Notes: generated from the letters alone by a model not told the origin. Counted from the stretch's first letter, positions 8,344 to 17,757 are shown. The stretch is DNA of 64,000 bases from Bacteroidales bacterium (GCA_017632935.1 JAGBQJ010000019.1:41943-105942); one strand, 5' to 3'. Program-made: numbers and translations.

Positions 8344-8385
8344 AATGATGCAAAACTAAGCAAAAATCTTGGATTAGGGGCAACG

Positions 8386-8417
8386 AAAAACGGGATTGCC
8401 TTGAAAAAGCAATCCCG
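8386..8417 (-). terminator. Terminator of the ffh-folD operon
   Basis: Perfect nine-base stem CGGGATTGC / GCAATCCCG with a nine-base loop; read on the minus strand it is followed by TTTTT. It lies 24 bp after the folD stop codon. Confidence 0.9.
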
Positions 8418-8440
8418 CAATTACAAAATCCATGAAAAAA

Positions 8441-9325
8441 TTATTTCGGATAGACCTCGCCCTTGGCTGCCTTCAAGGTGTTTTGCAACAGCGAGACGAT
8501 GGTCATGGGGCCAACACCACCCGGGACGGGCGTGATTTTGGAAGCCACTTTGTAGACTTCGTCGTAATCCACATCGCCCAAGATCTTGTAACCTTTCGGG
8601 CTGGTCGGGTCGTCAATGCGGTGGATGCCCACGTCGATGACCACGGCACCGGGTTTCACCATGTCAGCGGTCACAAAGCCCTGCTTGCCGATGGCGGCCA
8701 CGAGGATGTCGGCATTGCGGCAAATCTCAGGCAAATTCTTTGTGCGGCTGTGGCAAAGCGTAACGGTCGAGTCGATGCCCTTGCGCGACATGAGGATGGC
8801 CATGGGCGTGCCTACGATGTTGGAGCGACCCAACACCACCACGTTCTTGCCAACGGTCTCGATGCCAGAGCGTTTGATGAGTTCCATGATGCCATTGGGC
8901 GTGGCAGGGATGTAGCAGGGATGACCCAGCTGCATGCGTCCCGCGTTGATGCTGGTAAAGCCGTCCACGTCCTTCTGGGGTTTGATGGCGTTGATGACCT
9001 TGTTTTCGTCGATGTGTTTGGGCAAGGGCAATTGGATGATGTAGCCATCAATCTCAGGGTCGTTGTTGAGGAATTCGACCATATCGAGCATCTCTTTCTC
9101 AGTGGTGGTTACGGGCAGACGATACACCGAGGAGGTCATACCCACCGAGTGGCAGGCCTTTTCTTTCGAGGCCACGTAGGTTTTGCTGGCACCGTCCTCG
9201 CCCACAATGACCGCTGCCAAATGTGGGGCAGCAATGCCTTTGTCAATCATTTCCGCGACTTCGGCCGCGATTTCTTTTTTAATCTGTTCGGAAATAAGCT
9301 TTCCGTCTATTATCTTGTTATCCAT
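8441..9325 (-). CDS. folD: Bifunctional methylenetetrahydrofolate dehydrogenase / cyclohydrolase
   Basis: FolD interconverts 5,10-methylene-, methenyl- and 10-formyl-tetrahydrofolate in the cytoplasm, feeding purine and formyl-methionine synthesis. The 294-residue length is normal. Diagnostic motifs are the catalytic lysine in YVASKEKAC (about residue 55), QLPLPKHID, PQKDVDGF and the NAD(P)-binding GRSNIVGTP (about 165). It starts 11 bp after the stop codon of ffh and shares its operon. The glycine cleavage gene gcvT and the formiminotransferase ftcD, also in this window, feed the same folate pool. Confidence 0.96.
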   Translation of the reverse strand: MDNKIIDGKLISEQIKKEIAAEVAEMIDKGIAAPHLAAVIVGEDGASKTYVASKEKACHSVGMTSSVYRLPVTTTEKEMLDMVEFLNNDPEIDGYIIQLPLPKHIDENKVINAIKPQKDVDGFTSINAGRMQLGHPCYIPATPNGIMELIKRSGIETVGKNVVVLGRSNIVGTPMAILMSRKGIDSTVTLCHSRTKNLPEICRNADILVAAIGKQGFVTADMVKPGAVVIDVGIHRIDDPTSPKGYKILGDVDYDEVYKVASKITPVPGGVGPMTIVSLLQNTLKAAKGEVYPK

Positions 9326-9336
9326 AGTGTTGGTGT

Positions 9337-10671
9337 TTATCTTCTTCTCATTGCATTAGCCGCACGCATCAGCTTCTTACCACCGCCAGTGGTCATCATG
9401 CGCATCATCTTGGAGGTTTCCTCAAACTGCTTCACGAGACGGTTGACTTCGACAATCGAGGTGCCGCTGCCGTCGGCGATGCGCTTACGGCGCGTACCGT
9501 TGAGCAACTTCGGGTTTTCGCGTTCGGCGGGCGTCATCGAATAGATGATGGCCTCGATGCTCTTGAAAGCGTCGTCATCAATCTCTTCGCCCTTCATGGC
9601 TTTGTCCATGCCAGGAATCATGCTGGCGAGGTCTTTCAGGTTACCCATCTTCTTGATTTGCTGGATCTGTTTCAGGAAGTCGTTGTAGTTGAACTCGTTC
9701 TTGGCGAGTTTCTTCTGCAGCTTGCGGGCTTCCTCTTCGTCGAACTGTTCCTGAGCACGCTCCACGAGGGAGACGATGTCGCCCATGCCGAGGATACGGT
9801 CTGCCATGCGCTTGGGGTGGAACACATCCAAGGCATCCATTTTCTCGCCGATACCGACGAACTTGATAGGCTTCTCCACCACCGTGCGGATGGTGAGGGC
9901 CGCACCACCACGGGTGTCGCCGTCGAGCTTAGTCAGTACCACACCGTCAAAGTCTAAACGGTCGTTGAAGGCCTTCGCTGTGTTAACGGCATCCTGACCT
10001 GTCATTGCATCCACCACAAACAAGGTCTCATGCGGCTTCACGGCTTCCTTGATGTTGGCGATTTCGTTCATCATCTCCTCATCGACGGCCAGACGACCAG
10101 CGGTATCGATGATAACCACATTCTTGCCTTGACTTTTGGCGTGGTTGATGGCGTTTTGTGCGATTTGCACGGGATTCTTGTTGCCGTCTTCGCTATAGAC
10201 TTCAACCTCAACTTGCTGGCCCAAGACCTTCAGCTGCTCGATGGCAGCGGGACGGTACACGTCGCCCGCCACCAGCAACACTTGCTTGCTGCGCTTGCGT
10301 TTCAGATAAGAGGCCAACTTGGCGGAGAAAGTGGTCTTACCGGAACCTTGCAGACCTGCGATGAGGATGATGCTCGGCTGACCTTTCAGGTTGATGTCGA
10401 CAGCCTCGCCGCCCATCAGTTCGGCCAATTCGTCGTGGACGATCTTGACCATCATGTCGCCAGGCTTCACCGAGGTGAGAATCTCTTGGCCAAGGGCCTT
10501 CTCCTTGATGTTGTTGGTGACATCCTTGGCAATCTTATAGCTGACGTCGGCGTCCAACAGGGCGCGACGAATCTCCTTCATTGTGTCGGCAATATTGACT
10601 TCCGTGATAAAAGCCTGTCCTCTAAGGACTTTAAAAGAGCGTTCTAGTTTTTCGCTTAAACCTTCAAACAT
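9337..10671 (-). CDS. ffh: Signal recognition particle protein Ffh (SRP54)
   Basis: GTPase that binds signal sequences of nascent membrane and secreted proteins together with the SRP RNA, and hands them to FtsY (encoded at 57344). 444 residues: N domain 1-90, G domain 95-295 with GLQGSGKTT (P-loop, about 105), DVYRPAAIEQL, DTAGR and TKLDGD, then the methionine-rich M domain to the end (MMRMMTTGGGKK). The start is the ATG before FEGLSEKLE, standard for the family. A -7 box TACCTTTG lies about 20 bp upstream. It is the first gene of an operon with folD. Confidence 0.97.
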   Translation of the reverse strand: MFEGLSEKLERSFKVLRGQAFITEVNIADTMKEIRRALLDADVSYKIAKDVTNNIKEKALGQEILTSVKPGDMMVKIVHDELAELMGGEAVDINLKGQPSIILIAGLQGSGKTTFSAKLASYLKRKRSKQVLLVAGDVYRPAAIEQLKVLGQQVEVEVYSEDGNKNPVQIAQNAINHAKSQGKNVVIIDTAGRLAVDEEMMNEIANIKEAVKPHETLFVVDAMTGQDAVNTAKAFNDRLDFDGVVLTKLDGDTRGGAALTIRTVVEKPIKFVGIGEKMDALDVFHPKRMADRILGMGDIVSLVERAQEQFDEEEARKLQKKLAKNEFNYNDFLKQIQQIKKMGNLKDLASMIPGMDKAMKGEEIDDDAFKSIEAIIYSMTPAERENPKLLNGTRRKRIADGSGTSIVEVNRLVKQFEETSKMMRMMTTGGGKKLMRAANAMRRR

Positions 10672-10743
10672 AATTCAAAAATTTGGGTGCAAAGGTAAGA
10701 ATTATTGTTTAATTGTTGAAATGTTTAATTGTTGAATTGATAA

Positions 10744-10785
10744 AAACAACGAAGCCACGCTGTTTGGGCGCGGCTTCGGTTTTTA
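10744..10785 (-). terminator. Terminator between the 150-aa lipoprotein gene and ffh
   Basis: GAAGCCACGC pairs with GCGCGGCTTC (one imperfect pair) around a seven-base loop. T-rich tails occur on both sides; on the minus strand it closes the lipoprotein gene that ends at 10817. Confidence 0.8.
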
Positions 10786-10816
10786 ATCATCCAGTGTTAA
10801 ATACACCATCAGCGTT

Positions 10817-11269
10817 TCAATATACCGCGTGGTCGAGGATAAGTTGTATTTCCAACTTTTCGTTTGAATTGATTGTAAAGGAATTGATGCCACCGTAGGC
10901 ATCGCCTCCGCATGCATATAGTTCCCCGTCCTCTAATAAAAATATCGAGTATGAGCCAGGAGCGAGATTGATTTCGTAAAAGCCTTTGGAATCCGACGTG
11001 GTCTTGGCCACAAGCGGCTTGGGCATTGCGTCAATGGGATAATGAACGGAATAAAAACCGTCGAAGTCCGAAAGCATAGTGTATTCGTACACATACACAT
11101 CACATGCGACGGGCCTCTCACCATGGTCAGCGGTTGAGCCAGGCATCCAGTCACCGTAACGTTCTATTACTGTGCCATACACGCCTTGCGTGATAGATGG
11201 TTCTTTTTTGCAGGCGGTCATCAAAGTGATGACACTCAATAACGCGAGGATAAAAACTGATTTTTTCAT
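10817..11269 (-). CDS. Lipoprotein with carboxypeptidase-regulatory-like domain
   Basis: A 150-residue predicted lipoprotein with signal peptide and lipobox LMTA-C20. Residues 28-145 show the beta-sandwich pattern of carboxypeptidase-regulatory-like or Cna-B-like domains: GVYGTV..., then TTSDSKGFYEINLAPGSYSI, the hallmark 'G.Y.i.l.pG.Y.i' block. Such small domains usually act as structural or carbohydrate-contact modules on the surface; no catalytic residue is seen. A -7 box (TATTTTTG on the minus strand) lies near 11305. Monocistronic, ended by the hairpin at 10744. Confidence 0.7.
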   Translation of the reverse strand: MKKSVFILALLSVITLMTACKKEPSITQGVYGTVIERYGDWMPGSTADHGERPVACDVYVYEYTMLSDFDGFYSVHYPIDAMPKPLVAKTTSDSKGFYEINLAPGSYSIFLLEDGELYACGGDAYGGINSFTINSNEKLEIQLILDHAVY

Positions 11270-11508
11270 TTCGTTTTAGATTAAACTTTCACCGTTTTAA
11301 ACCGCAAAAATACGGAATTATTTTGAACTTTGCACATAATAATCTACTTTTTTTGCAATTGTTGAACTATGGAAGCGGGAGGGGTTAATGTAGTATCAGA
11401 GTGGCAATGGCTGCGATCCCCGTTCTTTGGGGTGATGGTGTGATGAAAAAAATGTATACTAGAAATAGGAAAATCAGTATTTTTGCACGATTATTAATTC
11501 TTGGAATC

Positions 11509-12180
11509 ATGATCAAAGAAAACCTTCAGAAAATCAAAGCGACATTGCCCGAGTCGGTGACTTTGGTGGCTGTCAGCAAGACCAAGCCCGTCAGCGATAT
11601 ACAAGAGGCTTACGATGCCGGCCATCGCGCTTTCGGGGAGAACTACCCCCAAGAGATGCGCGACAAGCACGAAGTGCTGCCACAAGACATCCAATGGCAT
11701 TTCATAGGCCACCTGCAAACCAATAAAATTAAATACATCATCCCCTTTGTCACGCTGATCCACAGCATCGACTCGGCCAACCTGCTCGAAGCCGTCAACA
11801 AAGAAGCCAAGAAGCATGACCGCGTTGTCGACTGCCTGTTGCAGTTCCACATCGCGATGGAAGAAACCAAATTCGGCCTCGACATGGACGAAGCGCGCCA
11901 GCTGCTTGATTCAGAGGCCTTCAAGGCAATGGAAAACGTTCGCATCTGCGGCGTGATGGGCATGGCCACTTTCACCAATGATGAAGTTGAAGTCCGCAAG
12001 GAGTTCAAGCATCTGAAAGACATTTTTGACACTTTGAAGACCGACTATTTCGCTGACCAGCCGCAGTTCAAGGAGATTTCGATGGGCATGTCGGAAGACT
12101 ATCCGATTGCCGTCGAGGAAGGGGCGACGATGGTGCGGGTTGGTAGTAAGATTTTTGGCGCTAGAAACTACAATATCTAA
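11509..12180 (+). CDS. yggS: YggS-family pyridoxal-phosphate homeostasis protein
   Basis: A 223-residue one-domain TIM-barrel protein of the alanine-racemase-like fold. It binds pyridoxal 5'-phosphate through the lysine in VAVSKTKP (K24) and buffers free PLP; it has no proven racemase activity. Other family marks are FGENYPQE, WHFIGHLQTNK, HSIDS, KFG, GLMGM-like GVMGMATF and SMGMSEDY near the end. The ATG at 11509 gives the family's normal N-terminus. The stop codon overlaps the start of the antiporter gene by one base (TAATG), so the two are co-translated. Confidence 0.92.
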   Translation: MIKENLQKIKATLPESVTLVAVSKTKPVSDIQEAYDAGHRAFGENYPQEMRDKHEVLPQDIQWHFIGHLQTNKIKYIIPFVTLIHSIDSANLLEAVNKEAKKHDRVVDCLLQFHIAMEETKFGLDMDEARQLLDSEAFKAMENVRICGVMGMATFTNDEVEVRKEFKHLKDIFDTLKTDYFADQPQFKEISMGMSEDYPIAVEEGATMVRVGSKIFGARNYNI

Positions 12181-13136
12181 TGGAATCCTTAATACCTATA
12201 TTATTACTTGCAGCAGGTTTTGTGGCTCTTATCTTAGGCGCGAACTGGCTCGTCAACGGTGCCACCAGCGTGGGCGTGCGTGCCAAGCTGTCGCCGCTCA
12301 TCATCGGCTTGACCATCGTGGCCTTCGGCACCTCGTTGCCAGAGATGATCGTCAACGTGTTTTCGTGCGCGAAAGGCAGCCCTGGCTTGGCCATCGGTAA
12401 CATCATCGGGAGCAACACAATGAACATCCTGCTTATCCTTGGCGTGAGTGCTCTCGTGTGGCCCATCGACGTGAGCCGCGTCTCCGTCCGCCGCGACATC
12501 CCCGTGGGCTTCGTCGCCACGCTCGCCATCACCTTGATGGCCAACTTTTTTTTCACAGAACAGGCACACACCATCAACTGGATTGAGGGCATCGTCCTGC
12601 TCATGATGGGCGTGGGCTATTTGTTGCTGACCATCTTGAAGAAGGACCCGCAAGAAGAGAGCGAAGAGACACAACAAGTCATGCCATGGGGCAAGACTAT
12701 CCTTTCGCTGCTGTTCGGTATTGGCGGGTTGTACCTCGGCGGTGAACTTGTCTCAAGCAACGCACAGATTTTGGCCCGCAACTGGGGCATGAGCGAGAGT
12801 ACCATCGGCCTGACGGTTGTTGCCACAGCCACTTCGCTTCCCGAACTCATCACTTCCATTGTTGCTGCGTTAAAGAAGAACTCGGCCATCGCCATAGGCA
12901 ATGTGCTAGGTTCAAACATATTGAATATCTTCATGGTGTTGGGCATCAGCGCACTCATCACCCCATTGCCGTTTGAACCTATGATGAACAAGCAACTCCT
13001 CATCTTGTTTGGAGCCAACGCTTTGATGCTTTTGTTCGTCTTCACGGGCAAAGGGCGCAAGATTTCCCGTTGGGAAGGCGCCTTGCTGACGTTGGGCTAT
13101 GTCGGTTTCATGTGGTTTTCGTTGGCCATGCAATAA
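12180..13136 (+). CDS. Calcium/sodium antiporter (CaCA family, YrbG-like)
   Basis: A 318-residue inner-membrane cation exchanger with about ten helices. The two inverted alpha-repeats are clear: GLTIVAFGTSLPEM (about 42-55) with IGNIIGSNTMNI, and GLTVVATATSLPEL (about 205-218) with IGNVLGSNILNI. The two glutamates in the SLPE motifs bind the cation. The family exchanges Ca2+ (or K+) for Na+ or H+. It is translationally coupled to yggS and ends at a palindrome that probably acts as terminator. The exact ion is not readable. Confidence 0.92.
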   Translation: MESLIPILLLAAGFVALILGANWLVNGATSVGVRAKLSPLIIGLTIVAFGTSLPEMIVNVFSCAKGSPGLAIGNIIGSNTMNILLILGVSALVWPIDVSRVSVRRDIPVGFVATLAITLMANFFFTEQAHTINWIEGIVLLMMGVGYLLLTILKKDPQEESEETQQVMPWGKTILSLLFGIGGLYLGGELVSSNAQILARNWGMSESTIGLTVVATATSLPELITSIVAALKKNSAIAIGNVLGSNILNIFMVLGISALITPLPFEPMMNKQLLILFGANALMLLFVFTGKGRKISRWEGALLTLGYVGFMWFSLAMQ

Positions 13137-13175
13137 AAAATGTAGAGACGCGCCATGGCACGTCTCTACATTTAT
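13135..13175 (+). repeat. GTAGAGACG palindrome, copy 1 (probable terminator)
   Basis: TGTAGAGACG (13141-13150) pairs perfectly with CGTCTCTACA (13161-13170), and the ten-base middle CGCCATGGCA is itself nearly palindromic. It lies directly after the antiporter stop codon and is flanked by A and T tracts, so it can terminate from both sides. A related copy is at 41683-41710. Confidence 0.8.
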
Positions 13176-13195
13176 GATTCATTTTCATGTTTTTA

Positions 13196-13729
13196 TCAAT
13201 CATCAGCCAGCTGGAAGGCCTTCTTCACAGCCTCGTAGCTACTGTAGTCCACATCGCTGCGGTTGCTGTAGACCGTGGCTTCGATGGCCACAATCTTGAA
13301 ATCGTGGGTGTCGGGGCGCATGCCGTCGAAGAAATCGCTCTCCGTCCAGTAGAGACGCACGCCGCCGTCGTTCAAGGTGGCTACTTCGATGGATGCAGCG
13401 CAGTTGATAACTTCCTGTGTGCCATCATCGTATGTGATCATGTCTTGATAGTAATAGGTCAACGGCACTTGGTTCCATGAGCCATTTACATCCATGTAGA
13501 CGAGGACGGCGCCATGGTTGAAAACATTGTTGTTGATGGCAGGATAGTCGATTTCAACCATCCATTGACAGTTATGGTTAGACCATTCCCAGTCATTGGA
13601 GTAGACGGTCACCGTCGATGAAGCCACGTTGGCGTTGCCGTCTTGTCCGGCAGGACCTTGTGGGCCGCGGCAGGAAGCCATAAAAGCGACGGCTAAAATC
13701 GTCATGCAGATTACACTTAACTTTTTCAT
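13196..13729 (-). CDS. Lipoprotein with short collagen-like segment
   Basis: A 177-residue predicted lipoprotein, lipobox FMAS-C20. Directly after the cysteine comes a tiny collagen-like stretch, GPQGPAGQDG, seen in many Bacteroidales lipoproteins as a stiff spacer. The rest (about 35-177) is a beta-rich domain of unknown family, with tryptophan and aromatic residues (NDWEWSNHNCQW, TYYYQD). A -7 box, TAGTTTTG on the minus strand, lies near 13790. Function unknown. Confidence 0.7.
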   Translation of the reverse strand: MKKLSVICMTILAVAFMASCRGPQGPAGQDGNANVASSTVTVYSNDWEWSNHNCQWMVEIDYPAINNNVFNHGAVLVYMDVNGSWNQVPLTYYYQDMITYDDGTQEVINCAASIEVATLNDGGVRLYWTESDFFDGMRPDTHDFKIVAIEATVYSNRSDVDYSSYEAVKKAFQLADD

Positions 13730-13847
13730 TTTGATAGGTTTTTAATTATTAGAATTGATTTTGTTTTCTATTTTACGCTGCAAAACTACAAAAATCCTGC
13801 CAAAAAACAAACCGTTTGAGAAAAATCCGGACATGGTCGCGGTGGAT

Positions 13848-15671
13848 TCAGTTGACCACAACAAACTTTCGGGCTTTATCACCTATTCTCAGGACATAGA
13901 CGCCCGATGGCAAATGGATGGGTATCGTGACCTCTGTCTCTTCCGTGCCGAAAGCGCAGCTCTGGCTGTAATATAGCCTTCCGGTAAGGTCGAAGATTTG
14001 GATGTCAGTCAAGGCAATCTTGTCGAGTTTCATCTGGATGTGTATCTCGGTCTGGGCCGGCGAGGGATATAGGGCTTCGACCGTAAGGCGATAGTCGTCG
14101 TGGAGGAAATAATCGTGCATTTGCGCCTCGACAAAGCCTTTCCTTTCCGACAAAAACTCATCAATGCCTCTCATGTGGCGTTCCCATATCGGGACACTTT
14201 CCGGAATGTTGAAACGTGCCGCTTGGTTGGGGATCTCTCCTTCGAGTGCCTCGAAAATCTGATCATGGAATCGGCCTGTCGTTTCGTAGGCAAATGACGT
14301 ATGTAACAACAAGTTGAAACGGTTGATGAACTTCACCTTGAAGGTCTCGTTTTCCAACAGCTTCCTGAGAAACAAGGTCGACCTCGAGCTTGCCGGATAT
14401 CCACTTGGGCCATCATAGGTGGCATTGGCGAAGGCGTCGAAGTCCTTCTGTATTAGACATATGTCGCCGTCGAAGAAGATCCAACGCCACTTGCCGTCGC
14501 CTTCCTGCCAGCAGCGCATGTTGTTGGCAGGCCAGTCATAGTTGGCGGTGAAGATTTCAAGTATCTGATAATCAATAAAGTTGTCAATATCGATATGGTT
14601 TTCCACGTAGGCGTAGGCCTCGGGCTCGGCGAGGTCGTGGTTGGCAATGTAGTCGTAAAGCGCGAGGAAACTGCTGTTGCTTCCCGCTTCGCAGTTCCCG
14701 CGCCAACCTTCGATGAGGTTGATGTCGTCAATGTCAACGTGGCAATGGGTTTCTAGATAGCGTTCGTCGGGTCTTTCATGGATGTAATAGATGCCCCAGT
14801 ATTCTCCGTTGAGATAAAGCGCAATGGGTCGCGAGGCCAAGGTTTCCAGATTCAGCGGGGCTGCGATTTGGTTGCTGATATGGTTGTTCACGCCCGCCAC
14901 AAACCAAGTGGCGATAAAAGGCTTGAGTACCAAGTGTTTGAAGCTGGTGTCGGCGATGGATTCGAAGAATCTGTGTTTGAACTTTTTCTTGCCGTACTCC
15001 TCGCGGGCATAGAGTTTTACGCATTTTTGCGGAATCTTGCGCCCGTTGCCTCCATGCGTCCTCAAGCCTGCTTGTTGGTTGACGCCCGTGTTGTCCAACT
15101 CATAAAACTCGAAGTTCGTCGGTCTTTCCCATTCTCTTCCTGACAGATAGTAATTGCCGGTCTCGCCTGGATTTGCTGGGTCAAACGAGGCTCCAGGAAC
15201 GAAGATACCGAGCTCATAATCAAACAAATCCAACGAGTCGGAGCAGATGGATACCACAGGCAACCCGTGTGTGTCGCAACCCATCGATTTGATGAAATAG
15301 GACTGCGTCGTCACTTGGCCTACACGGTTTCCGGCATCATCGAAAGCCGCCGCGCGGATGACGATGCACTTTTTGACCGATTCGGGCTGAAACCAAAGGT
15401 CGTCGGGGCAGTTCTGGATAGTGTAGATGTCGGAGCGTGAATATAGGTTTTCGTTCAACAGCAGCGGCGCCTGATAGACTGGATCGTCGGCTGTCGGCCT
15501 GTTGCCGTTGGTCGTATAATGAATGACCTTGTCGTGCTGGTTGCACGACAAGGTCAGTTCAAAAGGCTCTTTGTAAAATCCACCCTTGGTGGAGAAGGAC
15601 ACCTCTTGAGCGCTTGCCGAAGCAAGGCATAGTAACAGGATTGCCGTTACGAGGTGACTCAAGCGCATCAT
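13848..15671 (-). CDS. CotH-kinase-like secreted protein with T9SS sorting domain
   Basis: A 607-residue secreted protein. Signal peptide 1-21, then a chitobiase/FN3-like domain (about 25-110, with HYTTNGNRPTADDPVY), then a CotH kinase-like domain (about 130-480) with EYWGIYYIHERPDERYL, NYDWPANNMRCW and WRWIFFDGD, the conserved atypical-kinase motifs. The last 75 residues are a T9SS type A sorting domain (PSPAQTEIHI...FDLTGRLYYS...LPSGVYVLRI). CotH proteins phosphorylate secreted proteins in spore-formers; the target here is unknown. Its ATG overlaps the stop codon of gcvT by four bases, so it is translated with gcvT although the functions look unrelated. Confidence 0.87.
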   Translation of the reverse strand: MMRLSHLVTAILLLCLASASAQEVSFSTKGGFYKEPFELTLSCNQHDKVIHYTTNGNRPTADDPVYQAPLLLNENLYSRSDIYTIQNCPDDLWFQPESVKKCIVIRAAAFDDAGNRVGQVTTQSYFIKSMGCDTHGLPVVSICSDSLDLFDYELGIFVPGASFDPANPGETGNYYLSGREWERPTNFEFYELDNTGVNQQAGLRTHGGNGRKIPQKCVKLYAREEYGKKKFKHRFFESIADTSFKHLVLKPFIATWFVAGVNNHISNQIAAPLNLETLASRPIALYLNGEYWGIYYIHERPDERYLETHCHVDIDDINLIEGWRGNCEAGSNSSFLALYDYIANHDLAEPEAYAYVENHIDIDNFIDYQILEIFTANYDWPANNMRCWQEGDGKWRWIFFDGDICLIQKDFDAFANATYDGPSGYPASSRSTLFLRKLLENETFKVKFINRFNLLLHTSFAYETTGRFHDQIFEALEGEIPNQAARFNIPESVPIWERHMRGIDEFLSERKGFVEAQMHDYFLHDDYRLTVEALYPSPAQTEIHIQMKLDKIALTDIQIFDLTGRLYYSQSCAFGTEETEVTIPIHLPSGVYVLRIGDKARKFVVVN

Positions 15672-16783
15672 GGCAGGAACGGCATCTTAACCACGACAGC
15701 CTTGATGAGCTTGTTGCGGATCTTGATGAAGATTTCGGTGTCCTTCTTGCTGAAGGCCTTCTGTACCAAGGCGGTACCGATGTTCTTGCCAGTCGAGGGC
15801 GACGGGCTGCCCGAGCGCACCATGCCGATGACATTGCCTTCGGCATCGCACACCTCGTAGCCGTTACGCGGGATGCCACGATCAATCATCTCGAAGCCGA
15901 CGATCTTCTGGCTCACGCCATTGGCCTTCTGTGTAGCAAAGATTTCGCGGTTGAGGAAGTCGTTGCCATCCACGAACTTGGTGATCCAGCCGAGACCAGC
16001 CTCAATGGGGCTGATGGTGTCGTCTATTTCGTGACCGTAGAGGCAGAAGCCCTTCTCGAGACGGAGGGTGTCGCGGCAGCCCAGACCTGCGGGCATGATG
16101 CCGAACTCCTTGCCAGCCTCAAAGACGGCGTCCCAAACCTGCTTGGCGTAGGCGACGGGGATGTAGATCTCGCAGCCACCCGAGCCGGTGTAACCCGTGG
16201 TCGAGAAGATGATGTTGTCGACACCGGCGAAGTTGATGATCTGGAAGGTATAGTATTCCATATCCACCACATTGGCCTTGGTGAGTTTCTGCATGGCTTT
16301 CAGGGCGTTGGGGCCTTGCACGGCCAGCTGAGCCCATTCTTCGCTCTCGTTCTTGAAGTCTTCGCCGAGCTTCATGCCGAACTTTTCGGCAATCTGGCTC
16401 ATCCAAGCCCAGTCCTTGTCGATATTGGCGGCGTTGGGCACCATGAAGTAGTGGTCATTGGCAATGCGGTAGACGAGCATGTCGTCCACGATGCCGCCCT
16501 TGCCGTTAGGCAGGCAGGTGTATTGCACCTTGCCGTCGCTCAAAGCGGCCACGTCGTTGACAGTGCAGTATTGCATGAATTGCTTGGCCATCGGGCCTTT
16601 GGCGCGGAACTCGCCCATGTGGCTCACGTCGAACACGCCGACGTTGTTGCGGACGTTGTTGTGCTCTTCGACGAGGCCGGTGTATTGGATCGGCATGTCG
16701 TAACCGGCGAATTCAGCCATCTTGGCGCCCAGGTCGTGATGGATCTGGTTGTAAGGGGTTTTCTTTAATTCGATGTTTTCCAT
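15668..16783 (-). CDS. gcvT: Glycine cleavage system aminomethyltransferase (T protein)
   Basis: Moves the methylene group from the lipoyl-bound aminomethyl carrier on GcvH to tetrahydrofolate and releases ammonia. 371 residues, typical length. Recognisable motifs: GYDMPIQYTG and VFDVSHMGEF near the N-terminus (folate-binding region), TGYTGSGGCEIY at about 185, and RDTLRLEKGFCLYGHEID with the substrate-binding arginine at about 230. No other gcv gene is in the window. The next gene downstream overlaps it by ATGA. Confidence 0.96.
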   Translation of the reverse strand: MENIELKKTPYNQIHHDLGAKMAEFAGYDMPIQYTGLVEEHNNVRNNVGVFDVSHMGEFRAKGPMAKQFMQYCTVNDVAALSDGKVQYTCLPNGKGGIVDDMLVYRIANDHYFMVPNAANIDKDWAWMSQIAEKFGMKLGEDFKNESEEWAQLAVQGPNALKAMQKLTKANVVDMEYYTFQIINFAGVDNIIFSTTGYTGSGGCEIYIPVAYAKQVWDAVFEAGKEFGIMPAGLGCRDTLRLEKGFCLYGHEIDDTISPIEAGLGWITKFVDGNDFLNREIFATQKANGVSQKIVGFEMIDRGIPRNGYEVCDAEGNVIGMVRSGSPSPSTGKNIGTALVQKAFSKKDTEIFIKIRNKLIKAVVVKMPFLP

Positions 16784-16810
16784 TGTATTATGTTTGGTTT
16801 GATATAAAGA

Positions 16811-17701
16811 TTATCTCCTAGTGTCATGCAGCCCTTTTTTGAAGCTGGGACCGAAGTGCAGTTTTGTGTATTTGAGGTCGTAGACTGTAACTATCTTGGC
16901 GGGGTCGGCGTTCATTTGGCGTTTCAGCGTGCAGCCGTTGGAGGGGTCGACCCAGTATTGGATGACGTTGCCGTCGGGGAAGTCGACGAAGAACTTCCAG
17001 CATTCGATGTCGAAGGGTTTATCGGAACCGCCGACCGTGAGTGTTTCGTTACCGACATAGTAGTTAGAGAGGTTGTCCTTTTCCACCTCGTTGGCAAAGG
17101 CATTGAGGATGGGGAAGCTCTCGGTGAGAGGTTCGAACTCCCAGTCGACGTCGTCGGTCCAGCCTTGGGCGTCGGGACGATAGTACCAGTTCTTACCCGT
17201 CTTGATGTTCCAGAAGCGGTCGATGCCTTGGCCATCATTGTAGGCCTCGTCGTCGCCGTGTTTCATGTAGGTTTCGTTGAACTTGCTGCCTATGTCGTTG
17301 ATGGTGACGAAGTAATTATCGGTGGGCGGGGCGAACTTATAGGTGCCCGTGAAGGTTTTTGTAGCAGGTTTTACTGGCTTTTCGATGACGACGGGAACTT
17401 CATTCGGGTCGTAAACGATGAAGTTGGCCACAGCTTCGGTGTCGTTGTCTTGGCAAGTGGCGATGATGCTGCTGTTGCCGATTTTCTTGGCGATGACTTG
17501 GATTTTCTCGCCGAAGTGCAGCGGCTTGAAGTTGATGACTTTAGGCCCTTTGATGTTGTAGCCTATGGCGTCGCATTTCTCGAAAGGCTCCCAGACGACG
17601 GTGTCGCCGAGGGCCATTTTGAATTCGGTCTCGTTAGCTTCTTGGGCTATGGCAAGGCCGGCGAAGCAAAGAATCATAAGGGTAAACAGTATCTTTTTCA
17701 T
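16811..17701 (-). CDS. Secreted protein of unknown function
   Basis: A 296-residue exported protein; signal peptide 1-19 (MKKILFTLMILCFAGLAIAQ). Residues 25-105 form an all-beta domain, followed by a proline/lysine linker (VVIEKPVKPATK) and a second domain of about 180 residues rich in aromatic residues (FWNIKTGKNWYYRPDAQGW, ECWKFFVDFPDG). The N-terminal half vaguely resembles bacterial Ig-like modules. No catalytic motif is visible. The ATG at 17701 is chosen for the signal peptide; a -7 box, TATTTTTG on the minus strand, lies about 25 bp upstream. It stands alone between gcvT and the HD gene. Confidence 0.65.
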   Translation of the reverse strand: MKKILFTLMILCFAGLAIAQEANETEFKMALGDTVVWEPFEKCDAIGYNIKGPKVINFKPLHFGEKIQVIAKKIGNSSIIATCQDNDTEAVANFIVYDPNEVPVVIEKPVKPATKTFTGTYKFAPPTDNYFVTINDIGSKFNETYMKHGDDEAYNDGQGIDRFWNIKTGKNWYYRPDAQGWTDDVDWEFEPLTESFPILNAFANEVEKDNLSNYYVGNETLTVGGSDKPFDIECWKFFVDFPDGNVIQYWVDPSNGCTLKRQMNADPAKIVTVYDLKYTKLHFGPSFKKGLHDTRR

Positions 17702-17757
17702 ATCGATTTGAGTTAAATAGGTCGCAAAAATACAAAATATCTGTTTTCCGTGAATCA

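Noticed and set aside
8432-9544. Long plus-strand open frame opposite folD
   Set aside because: Antisense to folD with no recognisable product.
15614-16768. Long plus-strand open frame opposite gcvT
   Set aside because: Antisense shadow of a complete glycine cleavage T protein; biased histidine/glycine/valine content without motifs.
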